From Choristoneura fumiferana (taxonomy: Eukaryota > Arthropoda > Insecta > Lepidoptera > Tortricidae), in the NCBI RefSeq assembly GCF_025370935.1, contig NC_133476.1:19028488-19092487 (forward strand): a stretch of DNA of 64,000 bases, in the 5' to 3' direction. This document shows, one piece after another, positions 34,519 to 46,197 of this stretch. A model generated the notes under the pieces. The model searched no databases. It was not told the DNA's origin and saw only the letters and a list, made by a program, of their open reading frames with translations. Within the stretch, counting starts at the first letter, position 1. Every line of letters starts with the position of its first letter. Position numbers and translations under genes: made by a program.

Positions 34519-35532
34519 AATTAAGATATATTTTTATAAGATTCGTATTTTGCGGAATATTAAGTTTAGGTACCAGGTGGATACTCTTAAACTAAACAAT
34601 ACGTTATAGTTCCTTGTAAGTTTGATATCTTATAATCGTGTTACCCACCAGAATTTAAAGTTCGCATTGGAGTCCTGACAACGCCGCGAAGGACAGACAT
34701 GGCGAAACTATAAATTGCCATTTTGGCTACTGAATAAAACGAGTATTCGAGGCTCCTAGACCATAGATTACTATATATAATAGCTTCTTGGACCGCGAGG
34801 TGGTATTACTAGTTTTAGGCTGTGGCCCACGTCGCTTACGCCTAGCGTTGCCTCAGGGGAGGCTACTACAAAATTCGATAATCGAAGTTCGTATCGTACT
34901 GTCCCTCTTACTCCCAGTGTTAAATATCAGCGTCAGTGGGACGGCAAGACGAAGTTCGAATTTTGCACTCCGTAGTATAGGGCCTGCTTAATGGTCAATT
35001 ATTGCGAGCTGTACCTGTACATACTAGTCATATTCATTAGGAACAGACCACTTTGAATCACATTTTTGGAACTAACCATTTAAATCTTTTGTAAACAACC
35101 AACTTTTAACGACACTAATCTTCCGCGACATTTTTCAAACAATTGCAGATTTTTTAAGTGAACATGTTTTTTCCGTAATTTAATAGATGGTGTACATGAA
35201 TACATGCCATTCTACGCAAGTCCAATTATTAAACGTGAAATATCTTGTTGGAGTACGATTTTTTGGTAAAAACGCCCAAATGTCGGTAAAAAAGTTATTG
35301 ACCCGTTTACAATTTAACAGCTTCCGGTATTGACGGCTATCGTATCAAAGTTATTATGTTGCTTAAGAATGCACAATTTAACCATATCGTTACTTAACAT
35401 ACATGGAGTTCGATAAAGGTGTGTCTTCACAGCATGCATTTTTATCAAATGCACGTGTTGTGATACCCTTACCGTCAGTTTTTGTCGTAACGTCTCGGAA
35501 GTCTTTCACGTCTATCAAAGTTTCAGTAGGTA
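34519..35532. repeat. Segmental tandem duplication, copy B
   Basis: Follows copy A directly, head to tail. It lacks the 183-bp MITE and much of the interior of the dispersed element. It has about 215 bp (roughly 35091-35307) that copy A lacks, between GTAAAC and GTTTACAATTTAAC. The copies have many small indels, so the duplication is old. Confidence 0.85.
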
Positions 35533-35569
35533 GGTGTATCTTACTGTGAGAACCGCTTCGCTGATTTAA

Positions 35570-35851
35570 GGTTCGTACAGTGTGGAGGTGGAGGAACTGC
35601 ATGAACACGCATATCTTCCCTAAACAGCTATCATAAGGTTGCGGGTGAGCAAAGAAGTTATCAGTTCATAATAAATGATATTGTAACGGATAACTCACGT
35701 CCTAAACCGAGTTTAGCTCGACATGTTTCGGGCTATTTCGTAGCCCTTCTTCTCAGGAGCACGCGACTCGGCGGCTGCCGCAACCGCACACCTCACGAGA
35801 GCCCCCGCCGTGAGTCTCACGGTAGTTTCATGTTCAGAGTTATCAGTTCAT
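35570..35851. mobile_element. Penelope-like fragment with a nested 168-bp insertion
   Basis: 35573-35669 (CAGTGTGGAGGTGGAGGAAC, GCATGAACACG, GCGGGTGAGCAA) matches 61240-61345. It is interrupted after AGTTATCAGTTCAT, which occurs at 35656-35669 and again at 35838-35851, a 14-bp target duplication. The 168-bp insert (35670-35837) carries, on -, a hammerhead-like fold (35716-35760). The Penelope assignment is from general knowledge of such motifs and is not proven. Confidence 0.55.
35716..35760 (-). ncRNA. Hammerhead-ribozyme-like motif (degenerate)
   Basis: Read on -: GCTC, CTGAGAAGAA, hairpin GGGCTA-CGAAA-TAGCCC, GAAA, CATG, TC, GAGC. GCTC/GAGC forms stem I and GGGCTA/TAGCCC forms stem II. 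The four-base palindrome CATG is in the place of stem III. The CTGANGA box has extra bases, so cleavage activity is doubtful. Confidence 0.35.
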
Positions 35852-36159
35852 GTTTTTTCGTTATTTTTGTTCTTTATTTTATTACGGCCCCCATAACGAC
35901 CCCCCAAAAAGGTCACGATGCACGTGTTGAAAAACGCTGTACTTATCTATAAACAAGGTGCAAAAAATTTGCTCGTGAGTGAACGATTCATGGAAATTCC
36001 AAGCCCTTCTATTTGCACTCGAAGCCCAATTATTTGCCTTTTACTTGATAAAAAATAATGGACTATTATCGCACCATAGAAAATTGAAGATAACACACAG
36101 GTAGGCGGTAATTTAGATAGCGAGCGCTCGAGCTAGTGAAAGTGGTATTATAGTTCATA

Positions 36160-36284
36160 TGAAATGCAAAATTCAAACTTCGTATCTTGCCGTCTCGCTG
36201 ACGCTATCATTATTTAATACGAGAATGAGAGAGACGGTAAGATACGAACTTCGATTTTCGAATTTCGTAGTAGCCCCCTGATGC
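36160..36284. mobile_element. MITE family C copy
   Basis: Left arm TGCAAAATTCAAACTTCG, centre ATTTAATACGAGAATGAGAG, right arm CTTCGATTTTCGAATTTCG then TAGTAGCCCCCTG. Confidence 0.65.
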
Positions 36285-36433
36285 GATTAAACCTTTTCTG
36301 AAATACTTACCAACATCTTAAGATGCATCCAATGATGTTAGAGCCCCCTGCGCATGGGGGCGATAGTTCCATACATTTTGACACTAACCTTGGGTTAACA
36401 GTTAACTCTGTGTTAAGTAGTAGGTATCCTACA

Positions 36434-36645
36434 AGCCGTGGTTTCAACTCTGACATTTCCGGAACTTATGTGCGAAATTACATTTGAAATTATTAACCAT
36501 GAGGTTTACAGTGAAGAAACGCATCGAGAGGAAACCTGCATAAGCCTGTGCAAAAATTCTATGCTGTCTGTAAAATTTCTAATGCACATTGGCCCGCATG
36601 AAAACATGGCCCAAGCCCTCTGGTTCTGAGAAGGGGCCTGCCCTG
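36434..36645 (+). mobile_element. Diverged copy of the SINE at 27534
   Basis: Lacks most of the tRNA-like head after CAAGCCGTGGT. The body matches in order: TTATGTGCGAAATTACATTTG, GAGAGGAAACCTGC, GGCCCAAGCCCTCTGG, GAAGGGGCCTG. The tail is lost. Confidence 0.65.
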
Positions 36646-39600
36646 CCGAATCAAACCGAGAATAAACTCGTTTCGCGTATTTATTTAAAATACTGTTTCA
36701 ATCTAGATGTTAGCACAATTTTCGGTTGTTTTTTCGTTTTAGGTACTTAAATTTCCAATGCGAAAAAGTAGGTAGGTATCTACCCGCCTATTTGGATGTT
36801 TTGTGATGGTCTCCGTATTTAGATATTATGGCAAATAGACGGGATCTTCTAGTACTTTCAGAACCAGATCTATAATAGAATTTAAACTCCCAATCTATCT
36901 ATGTGGCGTTAATCTGTTCGTTAATCTGTGGGTAAAAGGTTAAATCAAACAAAAGGTCACTTGGGAACGGAATCGTTTATTGAACCCATCTGTTACAGTT
37001 AAATCATACAGTTACTCTACACATTTTGTACTGTTCAAAGTACCTACCTATCTCAAGTATTCTATTTCTTAGGTTAGAATGTACCAACAAATGCACCGAT
37101 TATCAAGGAATAGGTTTTCATATAATTTTATCTGATTTATTCGAATTGTGCTCCAAAATTCATTGGTAGTTACCAATCACAGTACTTCCCGGATCCTACG
37201 AATACAATACAATGGATACATAGAATACGTTTCATGATGAAATAAATATGCCAATTTGTTTATTAATCATTATATAATTTGATAGTGATAGAATAAGAAT
37301 GAAAATAGGTATGACGTTACTAATGGTAAACAATTGAATCGCGATTACTATACAATACAATACTTACTCGTACAGGTTCGTTTCAGTCAAGGTCTAAAAT
37401 AAAACAAAACAATGCCGGAAGTTCAAATTTCGGGGCAGGCAACCACTTTTATATAGTTTCCGGTGATCACTTACTATATTATATTATCTTTCAAATGTGA
37501 TTGTAAATAATTATTTGTCTTTTTTATATGAACCTGATCGCTGCAGTCCCAAAGGGAATTTAGCGAAACCTCTTGTTCCTCCATCATCATAGAGGAAACT
37601 ATGCATTAGGACCAAGATTAAGTAGAGCTTAGATCCATGTTTGGATTGGGCGTTATAAGTCAGACAATCTTTTATTAAACCAAAAGTATATAAAAGTGAT
37701 CCAATCCCCGTTCGTTCATAACACAAATACCAAATACACCATATCATTACGTAGGTAATCTATACTAATAAGTTAAATATTTTAGATATCGATCGTTTCG
37801 CTTCGTTTATATTTATCAATAATTAATAATAGGTATAAATCTTCCTTTATTGTCTTCAATATTTACCATTAAACAAAGCTGGGGTTAAATGGAAATATAA
37901 ACTGAAACTGTGTCAGTCTAACAAGTGTCAGAGTAAAACATCCCTTTTCATAGGTAGAGCAACAACCGCATCCCGAGCTACCCCCACTTATACTCTGTGG
38001 GGTGAAGTGGGATAACAAAGTTTCTTTCCCATTTGTAGTTTGTAGAGAATAAATTCAAAAATACTAATTAATAAATAAGATTTAGTCAAAAGAGGAAAGT
38101 AGGTAAAAGAGAGAACTTAACTTTTTTGCCGATCGTACCCGAAAAGGGTAGGAATGCTACTTATTGAGCGGCTGTTGAGTAATATCGACGCTTGCAGTTG
38201 TAAGATTTCGCATACACTATCGCATTCTAATAACAAAAGTGCACGAAGCACGTTACATCTTGTCCACGGCTGTTGCCAACGTATCGACACTAACTGACGA
38301 GCTTTGTCTGAGCTGCCACTAACGCGTCGACGGCTTTTATCAGCGCATTGACGGCTGCCTTCTCCTGGTGGCGACGGCTAAAGATGCCTTTGCCACCCGC
38401 TAATATAACGCTAATTGTGGTTGTTGCTCGAACCTATTTACCTATTTTTGAGCGAGCGAGTGTCGTGTAAAATAGTTTTGGTTGAGCTTGGAACTAAAAC
38501 AAGTTAGAAAGGGCTAACTGACCGAACAACTACTAAAACAATTTTGTCATTAGACCTGACCAGATGGCCGAAATTTGAGCCATCGTCCGCCCATAAGAAG
38601 CAGCATTCATTTGTTTTTATTAACGGTGACATTAAGGACAGTTATTACACTTTGTTTTAAATGGATCTGTGGACCGATTCTTGACATCAAATCTGTGAAA
38701 AAACGATACAAACGTGGAGAAAGAATAGAATATTGTGAACATACGTATAGTACTTAATGTAGGCAATTTTACCAATGATATTTCGATGCATGTGATTTCA
38801 AAAACCAGTAATCTAGGACTTAGGCAAATCTACCGGTAGAGAGAGGATTTTTTCAGGTCAGCTAACTGATTGTGCAATGTTATCACAGTTGTTCAGTCAG
38901 CTAAGCCGGAGACAGAAGTAGGTATATAAAATATAGGAATCAAAAGTCTAAATGGATAAGGTGTTCAAGAATATCTAAAAACACTACGCCTCTGAATGAA
39001 AAATTTCGAACACCTATCTTGATTTGACATTATATTTGTCTAAATAACATATCTAAGTATCTGAATGGCTCGCATTGAATTACGAATAGGGATTAGAAAG
39101 TGACGATAAGTATGCAATAAAAATATTAACAAGTTTCAAGGTTTATAACCGTATCCAATTAAAGAACATAGAAATAGTTTTGCTTGACACTGTTTTGCTT
39201 GACTATAAGACTAATGCCAACTCAACATTAACAAGCCTTAAAATATTTATTATTATTATTACAATTGTTTTTGACGGAGTTGCTTGTCGAGTATCTAACT
39301 TCGTCTGTGAATTTAACTGACTTGTTTAACTGTAATATTTGAATGTAAAGTATAATTATTCAATTTAATACCAGTTTCAAATCTGCCGCCCTCATAGTTG
39401 CCAACATTAAAATAATTGTTCGATGTGTTGTGTTGATTTAAATGTCTTCACTAATAAAAATACTAAATATTAACCGTTTCTAGATATTTTTGAATGCGGC
39501 ATTTCAATACATTTCAACATCCGCCAAAAATTTAACTGCGTCATTCGCGGACATATTTTGCACTACAAGTTCCACTGACTTCCCAACCGATGGCGATTCC

Positions 39601-40960
39601 CAATCGTAAAACGAAAACCATGTTTCTAATTTATTTTGCCCGAGATTCATTGCAGAGGTAGATAGTAATAGTACATAATGAGTACCAATCCAAATCGTGT
39701 TCTTTACTAGTTTTAAAGTCAAGCAATTTTATAATGTCTATTAAATAGATGTATAATAAATAAGAACTCCATGATATGTACCTAATTATACCACAAACGA
39801 TCGAAAACCCGCAAATGATACAAGTCCATAAATAGCATCAATGACAGTAATATTTATATACACTTAACATAGTTTAGTACCCTTCGATTTTAATGGATTT
39901 TTGTATGGTTAATCGATTATTCTATAATATAGATGACTATCCTTTATAATTAATAGGTGTAGTTACTAGCTCGTTACCTACTTGAATAAATCATCGTCAT
40001 TATTTACATAAGTACCTAATAGTAAAACCGCGTGGCGGCGGTAGAGCGTTGCTAAAATTCAGACATGCGACCCATGCACTCATATCCTAAAGTTGCAAGG
40101 TATTTTCATAAACTGACACTAGGCATTGATAACAGCGCCATCTATAATCAGATCTCGTTACTAGTAACGCGCTATGGTCGCCACGCGCTACACAATTACT
40201 GAAAAAACACATTATTTTTCACCCTAGAACCAACAGCTGAAAACGCTTCGTTCGGTTACAAATGAAACCATTTAAATGTATATGAAAATAAGTGGGACTT
40301 ACAGTATATACAAAAATATCACATTACTTCGAGGCCGCAGCTTTCATTATCTTAGTAATTAGTTCGTCTTGTTACCTAAGTCGTTCGAAGCGTAAGCAAG
40401 ACATCGCTGAGAGTAATCAACCGTTCGTAACTATTGTTATAGAAGCTGTAGTTGCTTGTACAAGCCGTGTGCAAGCGCATAAACACAGATAAAACAATCA
40501 AATGAAACTTTGCAAAACAGGATCGTGAATTTCATTCAAATGCGAAATTTTGTTACACAACCGAAATAAAAGAGTTTTACCAATTTGTACATGAAAACAT
40601 CCTCAAACATGGCTCAGACCACTTCTTCCTACACCTACGTAATAAAAAACGAGGAAGATTTTAAAGACTAGGTGCTTCGTCATAGTTTCAAGTTAACGTT
40701 AAGAGTGAAATGACTACACCTAAAGTAGGTAGATTATCTCAACCCTGATTTTGCCTGGAGTTCCAGTTGAATTTTCCAATAAAATTCATCGTCATCAACG
40801 CAGGCAAAATCAGAATAGGAGTTACAAATATTTAGTAAAACCGTCGCTAGCTCCTCCAAGCTGCAGCCTTAGCAGCAAGACAACGCTACACTAAAAAAAA
40901 ACTATTTGGCTTACCCATAATTTACATGCTACGCGGAAGCGGACATCGAACACTGCACAG
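36646..40960. other. Gene-poor stretch between Ero1 and the NCKAP5-like gene
   Basis: No convincing gene. 38285-38400 is GC-richer and, read on -, holds a 47-codon open stretch (AGGKGIFSRRHQEKAAV) without recognisable family. 40028-40190 has loosely inverted ends (CGCGTGGCG / CGCCACGCG). 40749-40812 has a short inverted pair CTGATTTTGCCTG / CAGGCAAAATCAG. The rest is AT-rich. Confidence 0.4.
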
Positions 40961-41002
40961 TTTATCACATAGAAAAATATAATTTGGGGGTTATTGCTAA
41001 GA

Positions 41003-41175
41003 TTAACAGTCTTTGGTCTCCGTGGGGGAGATGTCGTCTAGGAAGTCGAAGGTAGCGACGGCGGCTCGTTCCCTGTCGCCGTAGCGGACGAAGAAGCCGT
41101 CTCTGCCGATGATGGAGGGGCGGCGCGTGCGCGGGAAGCGCAGCACGGCCAGCCCGCGGCTGCGCAGCGCGGCGG
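41003..41175 (-). CDS. NCKAP5-like gene, last coding exon (h)
   Basis: The - strand acceptor GTTCGCTTGCAG precedes CC GCC GCG CTG, which completes the G left by exon g. The frame reads AAALRSRGLAVLRFPR, then RPSIIGRDGFFVRYGDR, ATFDFLDDISPTETKDC and a stop at 41003-41005. 56 residues. It is assigned to this gene by phase and strand; that final block is not one I can place in the vertebrate proteins. Confidence 0.7.
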
Positions 41176-41935
41176 CTGCAAGCGAACACGTCACTACGGG
41201 CGCATGCCCTCTGACGAGACGAGACAACGCGTGAGGCAAGCCCCGCAGGCCCTCACTGAGCCTCATCTCGCTACCGCCTCTCACACACTTATACTGGACA
41301 GGCTACTGGAAACTTTGCTCCTTACTTGAACGGGATTTTTAATTCCATTGCAAATTAAAAGTCGTACACAGAGACGACGTGCATGAATTTTACGAGATTA
41401 TACAAATATAAAAAAAAAATAGAGAAGTACCGTTAATGTAAGATTGGTTTTTTGGAATCTTTTTGTATTTTTTATTTCAATTTTGTTTTTTCTGTGCATC
41501 TATATTTCAGTTTGTATCTTCAATTACCGTTAATGTAACAATTGCAATTTATATCTATAAAGTGTAGGTACTGCAATGTTTTTTCTAAAGTAATAGCTTT
41601 AGTATTTTTGTATTACCTACAATGCTATTATCAGTACCTACAAATGGCTCATATATATTGTGAGGAGGATCAGTTTCTAGTAGTCTTGCCTAACATGTGC
41701 CTAACCTAATGCTTTCCCTTCTACTTGATAGTATCTTGCATTAATGACATGATATGATATTAATGAAAAATACTTGATACAAATTGCTCTCATGTAGATT
41801 AGTTCCATACCGTTATTGATACCGCTGTTGACATACCGTTATGCACATTATTTTTTATCCACATCCAGAAAAACTTTGCTTCGTCATTTATAGTCGCTAA
41901 GCTACAACTTTATAACTTTACTAGAGTATTATGGG

Positions 41936-42123
41936 TGGGTGAAGACCAAAAAGTTGCACACTTTAACGCAGGTAGGTAGTTACTTATTTTTAATTTTTTC
42001 CATTGTGACAGGAAAATTATCCATACAAATGTATAATTAATTTTCGTGTCACAATGGAAAAAAAAATAGTAATTCTAACTACTTACCTGCGTTAAGGTGT
42101 GCAACTTTTTGGTCTTCACCCAG
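41936..42123. mobile_element. Foldback MITE, about 188 bp
   Basis: GGGTGAAGACCAAAAAGTTG and TTTAACGCAGG on the left mirror CCTGCGTTAA and AACTTTTTGGTCTTCACCC on the right. The centre is AT-rich. One half of a related element is present at 24020-24115. Confidence 0.75.
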
Positions 42124-42599
42124 GTACAAATTAAGTCAATACTTTTACTAAAAGTTGATATAGTTTTTAATATTCTGGTTACCGAGAAAATACATGTGAC
42201 TCCTTATTTACCTATTCAATATTGCTAGCTAACTGACGTTACTATAATTACTGAAAAATAGGCAAATAAAGAATAACAAAGAAACATATTAGTACATTAC
42301 GCTGGCTGGGTAGGTAGCTACGTAGCTATCCAGCAGCGGAACAACTGCTCCGAAATTCAAAATTCGTACCTATTATACCGTATCTTTTACTCTTCCTTAC
42401 TCGCGTGAGCGATTTAGGTAGTTAAGATTTCTAACTTCGCAGTATAAAGCCTAGTTATAGAATAAGTAATACAAAAATAATTTCTTACTAGAAGTAATGG
42501 ACTCAGAAAATAAAGTGTCATCTATATAAGTTGCACAACGGTATGTCGCAGATGACATCTAAAAATTCGAGATGAGGCGACAGAGTGAGGTGCGAGTGA

Positions 42600-42870
42600 G
42601 TGAGCGGAAACGTGACGTGGCTGGGCGTGAGACAAGACATGACAACACGTAACGACACGCGACGTCACAACAAGCCATGCGACATCATTTCAGGATCATG
42701 AAGTTGCACCACCCGTCATGTAACGTCACTTCGTGAATGTGACATCGCAAAACAAGTCATAAGACGTCACTAGGTACTTGATCGTGACGTCGCAGAAAAT
42801 ATTTGACGTCAATAAGTACTTGGTCACAACGTTGCGTGTCGTCACAGAACAGAACATGAAAACACATGAC
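42600..42870. promoter_or_regulatory. Cluster of ACGTCA (CRE/ATF-like) words in an intron
   Basis: At least six GACGTCA / TGACGT type words lie within 270 bp: GTGACGTGG, CGACGTCAC, AACGTCAC, AGACGTCAC, GTGACGTCGC, TTGACGTCAA. Many more GACAT / ACAAC pentamers surround them, so a degenerate short tandem repeat is an alternative explanation. Regulatory function is inferred only. Confidence 0.3.
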
Positions 42871-44395
42871 ATGACAAAACACCAAGTCGTGATTTTTAGA
42901 AAACGCTTTTTATTCAATTTACAATTATTATATTAAAAGTAGGTGGGAGTTGACGAAAGTATTTAAAAAAAATCACGATGACAAATTGAAGATCAATAAA
43001 GCAAATAAAACAATAATGAACTTTACAATTGAGACTCCGCTCACCGGCGAATGGGTGGCGTGTGAGATGATCCCATACGTAATCCCAAATAAATAAAATA
43101 AAATCACATCGAATTGCATCGTTACCGCATTTTTAATATAAAAGTAATAAAAATGACACGCGAGCTTAAAATGCGACCAACATGTGGATAAAAAGCTGTA
43201 TTTTTTCCCAGTCCAATTTTATTGCAGAGCTGGCGGTTCTATAAGGATACCATTTCATTGGTGGGTATCGTCATCAAAAAGCTATGAAAACGCGCTAAAA
43301 TGTGAGCTCACTGACAGGCGATAAAGTGGTGACATCTATTGATTGTGGAAGAAAATATACACGATAACATTTCTATTTCCCTTATTATTTCTTCTGTGGT
43401 ATTAGTATTTTATATTTGTGCCACTTCTGTCACGCTGGGATGATGATATTTATTTCATAAAAAGTTGGTAAGTTAAAAAATATAATGATCCGTATCTCGC
43501 CTGCCTTCACAGTCCATATATAAAAAACAGGAAGATTTGCATAAACAGATTTAACCACAGAATGTAACCCCACTAATATTGAATACAATTAATAGTGGGC
43601 GTTTTTATCACGACAATGACTTGATGCCCAAAACCAGCGGGTGAAAAATGTATTTATGAATTTTCAAACGGTTTATTCAGTCAATGTCAAAAGTTGTTAT
43701 CGATTACCTGATGATACAAATGGATATCCAATTTAAATTTGACATTGATTGTATACCTACTTACTTAATTAAGCGTAAACGCTATAAGCCGCAACCAAAA
43801 TTCTGGACCATTTTTATGCGAAAGCAGAATGGCGAACCTTTATTAGCGAATTTGGCACCTATTATGAGAAATATTAACATCCTCAATTAGTGGCTTGCCC
43901 GAATTGTTTTGTCCCGTTCTATTCTTTCGCTGCATCTGCGCGCAAGAGTAAGGTAGAATTTGGCTTGCGTCTTCCAACGTGAACGATCATAGGCGTAATT
44001 TTTGTCGATCAGTCAGTCAGTCGATCTCCAAAATTAAACTGGCTTACTTCGACATAATCTCAATTTTTAATTATACCTAGTTGTCTTGGTACAAAGTCCA
44101 TTATTGAAAAGGAAAAATATCGGATTGAGTCTGTTTAATTCTGAGGGTGCGGTGCGGGTTCTTGAGCAATAAGGTGAAAAAGGCACGTCTATTGAAGAAT
44201 ACAGGCAATACAGCTGTCTTCTTCAACACACATCACTTGTAGACTTAAGCCGGGTTTTGTGACACACGAGGCGGCTCGCTTATTGTAGAGTCGAGTCGTG
44301 AGACGGCATGAGGCTAATGTTATTTGCCACAGTGCTCGGATTGAAGTTCATATTATACCTACTCAGCGGGCACAAAATTTGGCCCTTTCTACATA

Positions 44396-44528
44396 CAGTC
44401 GTGTTCATAAAATTGTGAGCAAAAATTTTTATTAAAAATCTCTAAATATGACTCTATTATCAACGGCGTAGAGGCGTGTTCAGATATTTTTGATAAAATT
44501 TTTGCTCACAAGTTTATGAATTCGACTG
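44396..44528. mobile_element. Mariner-like MITE, 133 bp
   Basis: CAGTCGTGTTCATAAAATTG and GAGCAAAAATTTT mirror AAAATTTTTGCTC and AGTTTATGAATTCGACTG. TA on both sides (44394-44395, 44529-44530) is the Tc1/mariner target duplication. Confidence 0.75.
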
Positions 44529-44826
44529 TACAAAATTACCTATTACTGCATACATTTGAGGGCCACATTTTTTGCTGCTCAGTATACATTTCGTGCGACC
44601 CGTGGCCGTATTGTCTAACGCCCAGGCGCTCGCGATCGCATTCAACCATCTCTTTCTACTCTCATTCTGAACCATATGACAGAAAGAAGTGGTGAAAATT
44701 ATTGTGATTTCATGTGTGTTAAACAATAACGCCTCTGGTCACTAGTCAACATTGAGCGATACCTTGAGACAATATGGCTTCGGGTCCGATACTATAAGTG
44801 GCGGATCTTGGAGTAAAGATAGTTAC

Positions 44827-44959
44827 CAGTTTTCTGTCTCCGGGAGCGGTGAAGGCGGTGCAGGCGCGAGTAAGGCGGCTGAGGTTCCGCGGGCGAGCCG
44901 CACGACGACGGTGAGGAGTCACTCGACGCCAGCATCACGTCTAGTAAGTTAGCTCGCGC
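44827..44959 (-). CDS. NCKAP5-like gene, exon g
   Basis: The acceptor TATTTTTCTATCTTCCAG is followed by ARANLLDVMLASSDSS, then CGSPAEPQPPYSRLH and RSRRQKT. The donor is ACTG|GTAACT (phase 1). It continues exon f in frame to give DPKARANLLDVMLAS. It starts only 33 bp after a MITE (44993-45151). Confidence 0.8.
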
Positions 44960-44992
44960 CTGGAAGATAGAAAAATAGCGGATGAAGTCTTA

Positions 44993-45151
44993 GGGCCTAC
45001 GCTAGCTGACAAGGTTTGCACGCAGCGGTTGGACACCTATTCAAAGTAAGAGCAGTGCTAACTGCACGCGCCGCGTGGAACGGATTTTAACTGCACCCGC
45101 ACCCGCAGCCGTGCGCCCGCTCCGTGCACGTGCACCAGCTAGCGTAGGCCC
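44993..45151. mobile_element. PIF/Harbinger-like MITE next to a splice acceptor
   Basis: GGGCCTACGCTAGCTG and CAGCTAGCGTAGGCCC are perfect inverted ends. TTA flanks both sides (44990-44992, 45152-45154). 159 bp. The interior is GC-rich (GCACCCGCACCCGCAGCC). Confidence 0.85.
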
Positions 45152-45154
45152 TTA

Positions 45155-46067
45155 AGGTCCTTACCCCTAGAAGCACAAGTGGTAGAGACTCGACACATAT
45201 GCTATTGGCGTGACAGGTTATGGCTGCCTTTAGTAGGCGATAAAACCTTTCAACGATGCCATTGCAGGCAGGGTGGTAGGTAGTATAAAACTAGCCATGT
45301 GTATAAAAGTGTATAAAACTAGCCAACTGCACGCACATGCACATGCACGCAACCAGTAGGATTAGTAGTTATCTATCAATCAATCAATCACAGAGATCAT
45401 TCAACCAAACCGATTTAAGATGATAACGGAAAGAGCTTCATATGAATCAAAATTAAAGATAGAGCTTCTACCAAACTCATATTATAATATTAAAAGTTCA
45501 ATTGTCTTTGTTGAAAACAAAACATAAAATTTAAAATACACACCAAATTACATACACAAATGTTTTACACACATGAGAAATATATAATTCGAAAAAAACG
45601 ATAAATTATTTTTGTTAAAATGTGTTAAATCAGGCGTGTGCCTTGCTGCCAAAACAGGAAATTAATAAATAAATTTGATAAATAGTAATTTGTTAAAACG
45701 TCACTGTTTTCTGATAACACTGTTAATAATATCAGTTGTTTTGATAATCAAGTAAGATAAAAATGGTGAGACTAAAATGTCAATGGAATTGAGCTGTGTT
45801 CCAAATAACCGATAAAGGCATAAAACGTTACGACACAAAACAGTGTATTCAGGACAATTTATCGTTGTAATCACAAATATATTCAATTCCCAAAAAGATG
45901 CAGAAAGGAATAACAGTGAATTGAAGAAAACTGCATTTTATCTATCTTATTTCAAATGCCACTTTAGTTTGCCTATTTTTGAACTTGGGCATCATCGTTT
46001 AGAGTAGAGACATTGATAAACTTGTACTCTCCGATATTATTTCTCCTATCTTTACTTTGTCGCTTAC
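45155..46067. other. NCKAP5-like intron f-g
   Basis: Contains GCACATGCACATGCACGC (about 45332) and a short (CAAT)n run at 45377-45391. AT-rich otherwise. Confidence 0.5.
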
Positions 46068-46197
46068 CTTGGGATCGCTAAAGTCGATGTCCTTTTCAAC
46101 ATGGACCCAGCCAGTGGGCGCCCAAAGCGCGCCATCCTTCTGCGTTCTCTCCTCGCTCTTCACTTCGCTGGTCGTGCCTTCGCTTTGGCGGATCATT
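46068..46197 (-). CDS. NCKAP5-like gene, exon f
   Basis: The acceptor TTTTTCTAG is followed by A ATG ATC, completing the AG of exon e to an arginine codon. It reads MIRQSEGTTSEVKSEE, then GALWAPTGWVHVEKDID and FSDPK before the donor AAG|GTAAGC. The tryptophan-rich WAPTGWVHVEKDIDF block looks strongly constrained. Confidence 0.8.

Larger units (their letters stand above)
41176..44826. other. NCKAP5-like intron g-h with repeats
   Basis: Includes 41455-41525 (partial composite repeat, TTTCAGTTTGTATCTTC), a large foldback (41936-42123), a degraded family-C MITE (42340-42450), a cluster of ACGTCA words (42600-42870), a mariner-like MITE (44396-44528) and a common lepidopteran repeat (44555-44700, with AACGCCCAGGCGCTCGCG). 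Confidence 0.6.
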
